In this document: one piece after another, positions 13,091 to 24,600 of the stretch
Layout of the letters: every line of letters starts with the position of its first letter
Position numbering within the stretch: position 1 is the stretch's first letter
Source: Aradus depressus
Lineage: Eukaryota > Arthropoda > Insecta > Hemiptera > Aradidae
Direction of reading: 5' to 3'
Length of the DNA: 64,000 bases
Assembly (NCBI GenBank): GCA_963662175.1
Contig: OY759216.1
Location: forward strand, 50,361,087 to 50,425,086
The notes under the pieces: model-generated
Databases searched by the model: none
Told to the model about the DNA's origin: nothing
What the model saw: only the letters and a program-made list of their open reading frames with translations
Made by a program: the position numbers and the translations under genes

Positions 13091-14405
13091 TTCATACGGA
13101 ATTCAACTGTAGTAACGCTAGTAATTTTTTAGGATCCCTGGGCACCACAGCTAGTATGCGCCTTTCAACTGCGGAAACGACAGCTAGTGAATACTTAGCA
13201 TCGCTGGACGTTTTGACCACAGCTAGTATGTGCCTTGCAACGCTGGGCACCACAGCTAGTAAGTAGTTAGGAACGCTGGGCACCACAGGTAGTATATGCC
13301 TTGCAACGGCGGACCCCACCGCTAGTACCTAGTTAGAAACGCTGGGCATCACAGCTAGTATGTGCCTTGCGACGGCGGACCCCACAGCAGGTACGTAGTT
13401 AGGAACGCTGGTCACCACAGCTAGTATGAGCCTCGCAACAGCGGCCCCCACACCTAGTACGAAATTAGGAACGCTGGTCATCACAGCTAGTAAGTGCCTT
13501 GCAACAGCGGACCCCACAGCTAGTACGTAGTTAGAAACGCTCAGCATCACAGGTAGTATGTGTTCTGCAACGGCGGACCCCACCGCTAGTACCTAATTAG
13601 AAACTCTGGGCATCACAGCTAGTATGTTTTTGCAACGGCGGACCCCACAGCTAGTACGTAGTTAGAAACGCTCAGCATCACAGCTAGTATGTGTTCTGCA
13701 ACGGCGGACCCCACCGCTAGTACCTAATTAGAAACGCTGGGCATCACCGCTAGTATGTTTTTGCAACGGCGGACCCCACAGCTAGTACGTAGTTAGAAAC
13801 GCTCAGCATCACAGCTAGTATGTGTTCTGCAACGGCGGACCCCACCGCTAGTACCTAGTTAGAAACGCTGGGCATAACCGCTAGTATGTTTTTGCAACGG
13901 CGGACCCCACAGCTAGTACGTTTTTAGGAACGCTGGGCCCTACAGCTAGTAGGTGCCTTGCAACTGCGGAGCCCACAGATAGTATGTAGTTAGAACCACA
14001 GGGCATCACAGCTAGTATGTGCCTCGCAACAGCGGACCCCACAGCTAGTACGTAATTAGGAACGCTGGGCATCACAGCTAGTAAGTGCCTTGCAACAGCG
14101 GACCCCACAGATAGTACGTTTTTAGGAACGCTGGGCCGTACAGCTATTTAGTGCTTTGCAACAGCGGACCCCACAGTTAGTATGTAGTTAGAACCACTGG
14201 GCATCACAGCTAGTATGTGTTTTGCAACGGCGGACCCCACAGCTAGTACGTAGTTAGAAACGCTCAGCATCACAGCTAGTATGTGTTCTGCAACGGCGGA
14301 CCCCACCGCTAGTACCTAGTTAGAAACGCTGGGCATCACAGCTAGTATGTTTTTGTAACGGCGGACCCCACAGCTAGTACGTAGTTAGAACCACTGGGCC
14401 TCACA
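13091..14405. repeat. 33/66-bp minisatellite block 2
   Basis: Units of 66 bp are made of two related 33-bp halves, each with CAGCTAGTA: one half carries TGCCTTGCAACAGCGGACC, the other GTAGTTAGGAACGCTGGGC. In the middle, two-unit blocks of about 131 bp repeat (13524, 13655 and onward). Because 33 is a multiple of three, minus-strand frames stay open as 22-residue periodic peptides (AVGSAVARHLLAV-like). These are not believed to be genes. Confidence 0.88.
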
Positions 14406-15332
14406 GCTAATGTATTTTTCTATTTGGCCATTAATAATAGTACATGTGAAATTCCATGACAATCCGATCATCCGTTAATGACCTATCACTATCTTCAAAT
14501 TTAGGCCTACCCCCATACCCCCCCTCCCGTTCACAATTTTTTGACGTCACACCCTATATTTCTATTTGGCCTTTATGAATACTACATGTGAAATTTCGTG
14601 ACAATCCGATCATCCGTTAATGACATCACTATACTTATACTTAGGCCCCCATAAACCCACCCTCCCGTTCAAAATTTTGTGACATATACACCCTATATTT
14701 CTATTTGGCTTTTAAGAATACTACATGTGAAATTCCATGACAATACGACCAACCGTTATTGAGCTAGCACTATATTTATACTTAGGCCCCCACGCCACTA
14801 CCCCCCCTCCCGTAAAAAATTTTGAGCCGTCACACCGCCTAGTTTTCTATTTGACTTTCAGAAATACTACATGTGAAATTTCGTGACAATCTGACCAACC
14901 GTTAATGAGCCAGCACTATATTTATACTTAGGCCTATCCCCACAACCTCCCCTCCCGTTCAAAACTTTGGGTCGCCACACATCTTATATTTCTATTTGGA
15001 TTTTAAAAATACTACATGTGAAATTTTGTGACAATCCGACCAATCTTTGAATAGTTAGCACTATATTTATACTTAGGCCTACCCCCCCCCCCCCCTCCCC
15101 CCGTTCAAATTTTTGGGACGCCACACACCTTTTTTTTTATTTGGTCTTCAGGAATACTACATGTGAAACTTCGTGACAATGCGACCAACCGTTAATGAGC
15201 TAGCTCTATATTTATACTTAGGCCCCCCTCAACCCCCCCTCCCGTTCAAAACCTTAGAACGCCACACACCTTATTTTTCTGTTTGGCCTTCAGGAATACT
15301 CCATGTGAAATTTCGTGACAATCCGACCAACG
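14406..15332. repeat. 142-bp satellite block
   Basis: Six to seven diverged units with the same C-rich block and TACTACATGTGAAATTTC motif as the array at 10607-12835. A run of about 17 C residues lies near 15080. Confidence 0.85.
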
Positions 15333-15948
15333 TTAGGAACGCTGGTCACCACAGCTAGTATGTGCCTCGCAACAGCGGACCCCACAGCTAGTACGAAGTT
15401 AGGAACGCTGGGCACTACAGCTAGTAAATGCCTTGCAACAACGGACCCCACAGCTAGTACGATATTAGGAACCCTGGGCATCACAGCTAGTATGCTTTTG
15501 CAACGACGGACCCCACAGCTAGTACGTTTTTAGGAACGCTGGGCCCTACAGGTAGTAGGTGCCTTGCAACTGCGAACCCCACAGATAGTATGTAGTTAGA
15601 ACCACAGGGCATCACAGCTAGTATGAGTTTTGCAACGGCGGACCCCACGGCTAGTACCTACGTAGTGAAATACGCTGGGCCACACTGCTAGCGCCTTGCA
15701 ACAGCAGACCCCACAGCTAGTACGTAATTAGAAACGCTGGGCATCACAGCTAGTAAATGTCTTGTAGGTGCCTTGCAACAGCGAACCCCACAGCCAGTAC
15801 ATAGTTAGGAACGCTGGGGCTGAGCACTACAGCTAGTTAGTGCCTTGCAACAGCGGACCCCACAGCTAGTACGATATTAGGAACGCTGGACATCACAGCT
15901 AGTAAATGTCTTGCAACAGTGAACCCCACAGCGAATACATAGTTACTA
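15333..15948. repeat. 33/66-bp minisatellite block 3
   Basis: CAGCTAGTA units resume abruptly inside a 142-bp unit at 15333, after GACCAACGTTAGGAACGC. This marks a recombination or deletion joint between the two repeat types. Confidence 0.85.
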
Positions 15949-16620
15949 CTACTACATGTGAAATTCATGACAATCCGATTCATGACAATACGATCAACCG
16001 TTAAAGAGTTAGCTCTATATTTATACTTAGGCCCCCCCTCCCGTTCAAAACTATGGGACGCCACACACCTTTTTTTCCTATTTGGCTTTTAAAAATACTA
16101 CATGTGAAATTTCATGACGATTCGCCCATTAGTTAATGAGTTAGCTCTATATTTATACTTAGGCCCCCCCACTACCCCCCTCCCGTAAAAAATTTTGAGC
16201 CGTCACACCGCCTATTTTTTTTATTTGGTCTTCAGGAATACTACATGTGAAACGTCGTGACAATCCGACCAACTGTTAAAGAGTTAGCTCTATATTTATA
16301 CTTAGGCCCCCCCACAAACCCCCCTCCCGTTCAAAACTTTGGGACGCCACACACCTTTTTTTCCTATTTGGCTTTTAAAAATACTACATGTGAAATTTCA
16401 TGACGATTCGCCCATTAGTTCATGAGTTAGCTCTATATTTATACTTAGGCCCCCCCACAACCCCCCCTCCCGTTCAAAACTTTGGGACGCCATACACCTT
16501 TTTTTCCTGTTTGGCTTTTAAAAAGACTACGTGTGAAATTTCATGACAATTTGACCATTAGGTAATGAGTTAGCACTATTTATATACTAAGGCCCCCCTT
16601 ACAACCCCCCCCTCCCGATC
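15949..16620. repeat. 142-bp satellite block
   Basis: About five units leading into the Helitron's subterminal sequence and the microsatellite at 16730-16780. Confidence 0.83.
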
Positions 16621-16803
16621 AAAATTTTGGGACGCCACATAGCCTATTATTCAATCGGGGTCAAAAGAATGCTACATGGGAAGTTTCATAAAAATCCGTC
16701 CAGCGGTTTGGGCGTGATGCTGGAACAAACATACATACATACATACATACAAACAAACATACAAACAAACAAACAAACCCCGTTTCAGCTTTATTAATAT
16801 AGA

Positions 16804-16984
16804 TTATATCACAATGTACACAAGTTTTAATTTGTGTTCATATCTATACATACATCTTTTTTTTTTGGCATTTTTCTTCCATAGTGGATCGGTGTCACCA
16901 TATTTAAAGTCAGTCTGAACGTTGTGCTGACGTTGGCATAATCCGAAACCAGCACACTCTATGGCTCTGTCAGTTAACAAATAT
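16804..16984. other. Unique spacer between Helitron and satellite B
   Basis: About 180 bp that match neither the satellites nor the Helitrons, with a T-rich run near 16858. It begins with T directly after the Helitron end, so it may be the pre-insertion flank. No coding potential is seen. Confidence 0.5.
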
Positions 16985-19900
16985 TAAATCTATAAACCGT
17001 TGAAAAGCAAGAAATTTGAAGAATGGAGTATACCGAGCTCAGGATCGCCACTTAGAAATCTAGCTGAGGCACTTAGGCCAGATGTTTTAATCGGGAAGTT
17101 AAAAATAACTTTGAGCACTTCGTCCTTCGGATGGGACATTAAGCGATGATCCAGGGCTTTTTCGAATGTGAGGTACTCGATAATGAGACGTATGTTATGT
17201 AAATAAACCTGGGTAGGTCAATTTCCACTTAGGTTGAAAGCCTTGAGCACGTCGTCCTTCGGATGGGACTTTCCGGATATATCTGAATCTGTAGTATCAG
17301 TTTTAACAATTATTAAGCCTATAAGCCGTTAAATAGCGCGAATTTTTTGAAAAACGTTTTCATTTTGATTTTTGTGTGGGGTTCAGATAATCCGGTCGTT
17401 CTCTATCAGTTTTAACAAATATTTAATCTATAAACCGTTAAAAAGCGAGAAATTTGAAGAATGGAGTCTACCGAGCTCAGGATCGCCACTTACAAATCTA
17501 GCTGAGGCACTTAGGTCAGATGTTTTAATCGGGAAGTGAAAAATAACTATGAGCACGTCGTCCTTCGGATGGGACTTTAAGCGATGTTCCAGGACTTTTT
17601 CGAATGTGAGGTACTCGATAATGAGACGTATGTTATGAAAATAAACCTGGGTAGGTGAAATTTCACTTAGGTTGAAAATTGCCTTGAGCACGTCGTCCTT
17701 CGGATGGGACTTTCCGGATAAATCTGAATCTCTCGTATCAGTTTTAACAATTATTAAGCCTATAAACCGTTAAATAGCGCAAATTTTTTGAAAAACATTT
17801 TTATTTTGATTTTTGTGTAGGATTCAGATAATCCGGTCGTTCTCTATCAGTTTTAACAAATATTAAATCTATAAACCGTTAAAAAGCGAGACATTTGAAG
17901 AATGGAGTCTACCGAGCTCAGGATCGCCACTTAGAAATCTAGCTGAGGCACTTAGGTCAGATGTTTCAATCGGGAAGTTAAAAAACACTTTGAGCTCGTC
18001 GTCCTTCGGATGGGACTTTAAGCGATGATCCAGGGCTTTTTCGAATGTGAGGTACTCGATAATGAGACGTATGTTATGTAAATAAACCTGGTTAGGTGAA
18101 ATTTCACTTAGGTTGAAAATAGCCTTGAGCACGTCGTCCGTCGGATGGGACTTTTCGGATATATCTGATTCTGTCGTATCAGTTTTAACAGTTATTAAGC
18201 CTATAAACCGTTAAATAGCGTGAATTTTTTGAAAAACATTTTTATTTTGATTTTTGTGTAGGATTCAGATAATCCGGTCGTTCTCTATCAGTTTTAACAA
18301 ATATTAAATCTATAAACCGGAAAAAAGCGAGAAATTTCAAGAATGGAGTCTACCGAGCTCAGGATCGCCACTTAGAAATCTAGTTGAGGCACTTAGGTCA
18401 GATGTTTTAATCGGGAAGCTAAAAATATCTTTGAGCACGTCGTCCTTCGGATGGCACATTAAGCAATGATCCAGGGCTTTTTCGAATGTGAGGTACTCGA
18501 TAATGAGACGTATGTTATGTAAATAAACCTGGGTAGGTCAATTTCTACTTAGGTTGAAAGCCTTGAGCACGTCGTCCTTCGGATGGGACTTTCCGGATAA
18601 ATCTGAATCTGTCGTATCAGTTTTAACAATTATTAAGCCTACAAACCGTTAAATAGCGCAAATTTTTTGAAAAACATTTTTATTTTGATTTTTGTGTAGG
18701 ATTCAGATAATCCGGTCACTTCTCTATCAGTTTTAACAAATATTTAATCTATAAACCGTTAAAAAGCGAGAAATTTGAAGAATGGAGTCTACCGAGCTCA
18801 GGATCGCCACTTAGAAATCTAGCTGAGGCACTTAGGTCAGATGTTTTAATCGGGAAGTGAAAAATAACTATGAGCACGTCGTCCTTCGGATGGGACTTTA
18901 AGCGATGTTCCAGGACTTTTTCGAATGTGAGGTACTCGATAATGAGACGTATGTTATGTAAATAAACCTGGGTAGGTGAAATTTCACTTAGGTTGAAAAT
19001 AGCCTTGAGCACGTCGTCCCTCGGATGGGACTTTCCGGATAAATCTGAATCTCTCGTATCAGTTTTAACAATTATTAAGCCTATAAACCGTTAAATAGCG
19101 CAAATGTTTTGAAAAACATTTTTATTTTGATTTTTGTGTAGGATTCAGATAATCCGGTCGTTCTCTATGAGTTTTAACAAATATTAAATCTATAAACCGT
19201 TAAAAAGCGAGACATTTGAAGAATGGAGTCTACCGAGCTCAGGATCGCCACTTAGAAATCTAGGTGAGGCACTTAGGTCAGATGTTTTAATCGGGAAGTG
19301 AAAAATAACTATGAGCACGTCGTCCTTCGGATGGGACTTTAAGCGATGTTCCAGGACTTTTTCGAATGTGAGGTACTCGATAATGAGACGTATGTTATGT
19401 AAATAAACCTGGGTAGGTGAAATTTCACTTAGGTTGAAAATAGCCTTGAGCACGTCGTCCGTCGGATGGGACTTTTCGGATATATCTGATTCTGTCGTAT
19501 CAGTTTTAACAGTTATTAAGCCTATAAACCGTTAAATAGCGTGAATTTTTTGAAAAACATTTTTATTTTGATTTTTGTGTAGGATTCAGATAATCCGGTC
19601 GTTCTCTATCAGTTTTAACAAATATTAAATCTATAAACCGGAAAAAAGCGAGAAATTTCAAGAATGGAGTCTACCGAGCTCAGGATCGCCACTTAGAAAT
19701 CTAGTTGAGGCACTTAGGTCAGATGTTTTAATCGGGAAGCTAAAAATAACTTTGAGCACGTCGTCCTTCGGATGGGACATTAAGCAATGATCCAGGGCTT
19801 TTTCGAATGTGAGGTACTCGATAATGAGACGTATGTTATGTAAATAAACCTGGGTAGGTGAAATTTCACTTAGGTTGAAAATAGCCTTGAGCACGTCGTC

Positions 19901-20958
19901 CTTCGGATGGGACTTTCCGGATAAATCTGAATCTCTCGTATCAGTTTTAACAATTATTAAGCCTATAAACCGTTAAATAGCGCAAATTTTTTGAAAAACA
20001 TTTTTATTTTGATTTTTGTGTAGGATTCAGATAATCCGGTCGTTCTCTATCAGTTTTAACAAATATTAAATCTATAAACCGTTAAAAAGCGAGAAATTTC
20101 AAGAATGGAGTCTACCGAGCTCAGGATCGCCACTTAGATATCTAGTTGAGGCACTTAGGTCAGATGTTTCAATCGGGAAGTTAAAAAACACTTTGAGCAC
20201 GTCGTCCCTCGGATGGGACTTTAAGCGATGATCCAGGGCTTTTTCGAATGTGAGGTACTCGATAATGAGACGTATGTTATGTAAATAAACCTGGGTAGGT
20301 GAAATATCACTTAGGTTGAAAATAGCCTTGAGCACGTCGTCCTTCGGATGGGACTTTCCGGATAAATCTGAATCTCTCGTATCAGTTTTAACAATTATTA
20401 AGCCTATAAACCGTTAAATAGCGCAAATGTTTTGAAAAACATTTTTATTTTGATTTTTGTGTAGGATTCAGATAATCCGGTCGTTCTCTATGAGTTTTAA
20501 CAAATATTAAATCTATAAACCGTTAAAAAGCGAGACATTTGAAGAATGGAGTCTACCGAGCTCAGGATCGCCACTTAGAAATCTAGCTGAGGCACTTAGG
20601 TCAGATGTTTCAATCGGGAAGTTAAAAAACACTTTGAGCTCGTCGTCCTTCGGATGGGACTTTAAGCGATGATCCAGGGCTTTTTCGAATGTGAGGTACT
20701 CGATAATGAGACGTATGTTATGTAAATAAACCTGGTTAGGTGAAATTTCACTTAGGTTGAAAATAGCCTTGAGCACGTCGTCCGTCGGATGGGACTTTTC
20801 GGATATATCTGATTCTGTCGTATCAGTTTTAACAATTATTAAGCCTATAAACCGTTAAATAGCGTGAATTTTTTGAAAAACATTTTTATTTTGATTTTTG
20901 TGTAGGATTCAGATAATCCGGTCGTTCTCTATCAGTTTTAACAAATATTAAATCTATA
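16985..20958. repeat. Satellite type B array, 441-bp monomer
   Basis: Monomers of 440-441 bp run head-to-tail; equivalent points lie at 17691, 18132, 19012, 19453, 19894, 20335 and 20776. Each monomer has two copies of GAGCACGTCGTCCTTCGG. It also has two related AT-rich segments containing ATAAACCGTTAAA, so the monomer itself is internally duplicated. The recurring 78- or 87-codon minus-strand frame is a by-product. Monomer variants (for example TAGATATCTAG near 20135) mark higher-order phasing. Confidence 0.92.
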
Positions 20959-21690
20959 GCAGTTATACCCGGCGTTGCCCGGGAAACTTTGATTTTTCTC
21001 CCAATATCTTCTATAACGCTATTCAGTTCCTCGACAGTACATTCATGATGTTATAATTTTCAATTATTCATACGGAATAAGGCTTATAGTCCTTCAGCTG
21101 TTGTAACGCTAGTAAGTTTTTAGGACCCCTGGGCACCACAGCTAGTATGCGCCTTTCAATGGCGGAAGCCACACCTAGTGAATACTTAGCATCGCTGGAC
21201 GTCCTAGTCAGTGCGTACTTAAGAACGTTTGTGACCACAGCTAGTATGTGGCTTGCAACGCTGAGCACCACAGCTAGTACGTAGTAGGGAATGCTGGGCA
21301 TCATAGCTAGTATGTGCCTTGCGACGGCGGACCCAACAGCTAGTACGTAGTTAGGAACGCTGGTCACCACAGCTAGTATGTGCCTCGCAACAGCGGACCC
21401 CACAGCTAGTACGAAGTTAGGAACGCTGGGCATCACAGCTATTAAGTGCCTTGCAACAGCGGACCCCACAGCTAGTATGTAGTTAAATACGCTGGGCATT
21501 ACAGTTAGTAAGTGCTTTGCAACAGCGAACTTCACAGCTAGTACATAGTTAGGAACGCTGGGCAGTACAGCTAGTAAATGCCTTGCAACAACGGACCCCA
21601 CAGCTAGTACGAAGTTAGGAACGCTGGGCACTACAGCTAGTAAATGCCTTGCAACAACGGACCCCACAGCTAGTACGATATTAGGAACCG
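20959..21690 (-). mobile_element. Helitron fragment: hairpin end plus minisatellite
   Basis: Begins on the plus strand as GCAGTTATACCCGGCG inside a satellite B monomer (CTATA joined to GCAG, so the CTAG end is altered). It continues through the head region and about 590 bp of 33/66-bp minisatellite (about 21105-21690). It stops at 21690, where AACC is shared by the minisatellite and satellite B. The 142-bp array and the 5' terminus are missing. The same left junction and nearly identical sequence recur at 29527, so this is a duplicated insertion rather than an independent one. A 261-codon minus-strand frame crosses the junction and is not a gene. Confidence 0.82.
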
Positions 21691-24600
21691 TTAAATAGCG
21701 CGTCGCGACTTTGAGCACGTCGTCCCTCGGATGGGACTTTAAGCGATGATCCAGGGCTTTTTCGAATGTGAGGTACTCGATAATGAGACGTATGTTATGT
21801 AAATAAACCTGGTTAGGTGAAATTTCACTTAGGTTGAAAATAGCCTTGAGCACGTCGTCCGTCGGATGGGACTTTTCGGATATATCTGATTCTGTCGTAT
21901 CAGTTTTAACAGTTATTAAGCCTATAAACCGTTAAATAGCGTGAATTTTTTGAAAAACATTTTTATTTTGATTTTTGTGTAGGATTCAGATAATCCGGTC
22001 GTTCTCTATCAGTTTTAACAAATATTAAATCTATAAACCGGAAAAAAGCGAGAAATTTCAAGAATGGAGTCTACCGAGCTCAGGATCGCCACTTAGAAAT
22101 CTAGTTGAGGCACTTAGGTCAGATGTTTTAATCGGGAAGCTAAAAATAACTTTGAGCACGTCGTCCTTCGGATGGCACATTAAGCAATGATCCAGGGCTT
22201 TTTCGAATGTGAGGTACTCGATAATGAGACGTATGTTATGTAAATAAACCTGGGTAGGTCAATTTCTACTTAGGTTGAAAGCCTTGAGCACGTCGTCCTT
22301 CGGATGGGACTTTCCGGATAAATCTGAATCTGTCGTATCAGTTTTAACAATTATTAAGCCTATAAACCGTTAAATAGCGCAAATTTTTTGAAAAACATTT
22401 TTATTTTGATTTTTGTGTAGGATTCAGATAATCCGGTCACTTCTCTATCAGTTTTAACAAATATTTAATCTATAAACCGTTAAAAAGCGAGAAATTTGAA
22501 GAATGGAGTCTACCGAGCTCAGGATCGCCACTTAGAAATCTAGCTGAGGCACTTAGGTCAGATGTTTTAATCGGGAAGTGAAAAATAACTATGAGCACGT
22601 CGTCCTTCGGATGGGACTTTAAGCGATGTTCCAGGACTTTTTCGAATGTGAGGTACTCGATAATGAGACGTATGTTATGTAAATAAACCTGGGTAGGTTA
22701 AATTTCACTTAGGTTGAAAATAGCCTTGAGCACGTCGTCCTTCGGATGGGACTTTCCGGATAAATCTGAATCTCTCGTATCAGTTTTAACAATTATTAAG
22801 CCTATAAACCGTTAAATAGAGCAAATTTTTTGAAAAACATTTTTATTTTGATTTTTGTGTAGGATTCAGATAATCCGGTCGTTCTCTATCAGTTTTAACA
22901 AATATTAAATATATAAACCGTTAAAAAGCGAGAAATTTCAAGAATGGAGTCTACCGAGCTCAGGATCGCCACTTAGATATCTAGTTGAGGCACTTAGGTC
23001 AGATGTTTCAATCGGGAAGTTAAAAAACACTTTGAGCACGTCGTCCCTCGGATGGGACTTTAAGCGATGATCCAGGGCTTTTTCGAATGTGAGGTACTCG
23101 ATAATGAGACGTATGTTATGTAAATAAACCTGGTTAGGTGAAATTTCACTTAGGTTGAAAATAGCCTTGAGCACGTCGTCCGTCGGATGGGACTTTTCGG
23201 ATATATCTGATTCTGTCGTATCAGTTTTAACAGTTATTAAGCCTATAAACCGTTAAATAACGTGAATTTTTTGAAAAACATTTTTATTTTGATTTTTGTG
23301 TAGGATTCAGATAATCCGGTCGTTCTCTATCAGTTTTAACAAATATTAAATCTATAAACCGGAAAAAAGCGAGAAATTTCAAGAATGGAGTCTACCGAGC
23401 TCAGGATCGCCACTTAGAAATCTAGTTGAGGCACTTAGGTCAGATGTTTTAATCGGGAAGCTAAAAATAACTTTGAGCACGTCGTCCTTCGGATGGGACA
23501 TTAAGCAATGATCCAGGGCTTTTTCGAATGTGAGGTACTCGATAATGAGACGTATGTTATGTAAATAAACCTGGGTAGGTGAAATTTCACTTAGGTTGAA
23601 AATAGCCTTGAGCACGTCGTCCTTCGGATGGGACTTTCCGGATAAATCTGAATCTCTCGTATCAGTTTTAACAATTATTAAGCCTATAAACCGTTAAATA
23701 GCGCTAATTTTTTGAAAAACATTTTTATTTTGATTTTTGTGTAGGATTCAGATAATCCGGTCGTTCTCTATCAGTTTTAACAAATATTAAATCTATAAAC
23801 CGTTAAAAAGCGAGTAATTTGAAGAATGGAGTCTACCGAGCTCAGGATCGCCACTTAGAAATCTAGCTGAGGCACTTAGGTCAGATGTTTCAATCGGGAA
23901 GTTAAAAAACACTTTGAGCACGTCGTCCTTCGGATGGGACTTTAAGCGATGATCCAGGGCTTTTTCGAATGTGAGGTACTCGATAATGAGACGTATGTTA
24001 TGTAAATAAACCTGGTTAGGTGAAATTTCACTTAGGTTGAAAATAGCCTTGAGCACGTCGTCCGTCGGATGGGACTTTTCGGATATATCTGATTCTGTCG
24101 TATCAGTTTTAACAGTTATTAAGCCTATAAACCGTTAAATAACGTGAATTTTTTGAAAAACATTTTTATTTTGATTTTTGTGTAGGATTCAGATAATCCG
24201 GTCGTTCTCTATCAGTTTTAACAAATATTAAATCTATAAACCGGAAAAAAGCGAGAAATTTCAAGAATGGAGTCTACCGAGCTCAGGATCGCCACTTAGA
24301 AATCTAGTTGAGGCTCTTAGGTCAGATGTTTTAATCGGGAAGCTAAAAATAACTTTGAGCACGTCGTCCTTCGGATGGGACATTAAGCAATGATCCAGGG
24401 CTTTTTCGAATGTGAGGTACTCGATAATGAGACGTATGTTATGTAAATAAACCTGGGTAGGTGAAATTTCACTTAGGTTGAAAATAGCCTTGAGCACGTC
24501 GTCCTTCGGATGGGACTTTCCGGATAAATCTGAATCTCTCGTATCAGTTTTAACAATTATTAAGCCTATAAACCGTTAAATAGCGCAAATTTTTTGAAAA

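Larger units (their letters stand above)
12988..16803 (-). mobile_element. Complete non-autonomous Helitron, head-to-tail with previous copy
   Basis: On the minus strand the 5' end is TCTATATTAATAAAGC (16803 downward) and the 3' end is a CCCGGG...CCGGG hairpin followed by TATTACTG and a canonical CTAG at 12988. The base outside the 5' end is A on the minus strand. The order from 12988 is: hairpin end, minisatellite (13091-14405), 142-bp satellite (14406-15332), a second minisatellite block (15333-15948), a second 142-bp satellite block (15949-16620), then the CATA/CAAA microsatellite and terminus. The doubled internal order suggests internal unequal exchange or two fused copies. No transposase gene is visible. 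Confidence 0.88.

Noticed and set aside
13091..14405. CRISPR-like array
   Set aside because: Units are contiguous diverged repeats without unique spacers, and the genome is eukaryotic.
21068..21853. 261-codon minus-strand open frame with AVGSAVARHLLAV-type repeats, and similar frames at 29636-30337, 32429-32887 and 35152-35505
   Set aside because: They are read through a 33/66-bp minisatellite whose period is a multiple of three, so frames stay open automatically. The peptide is a pure 22-residue echo, and the frame at 21068 even crosses into satellite B.
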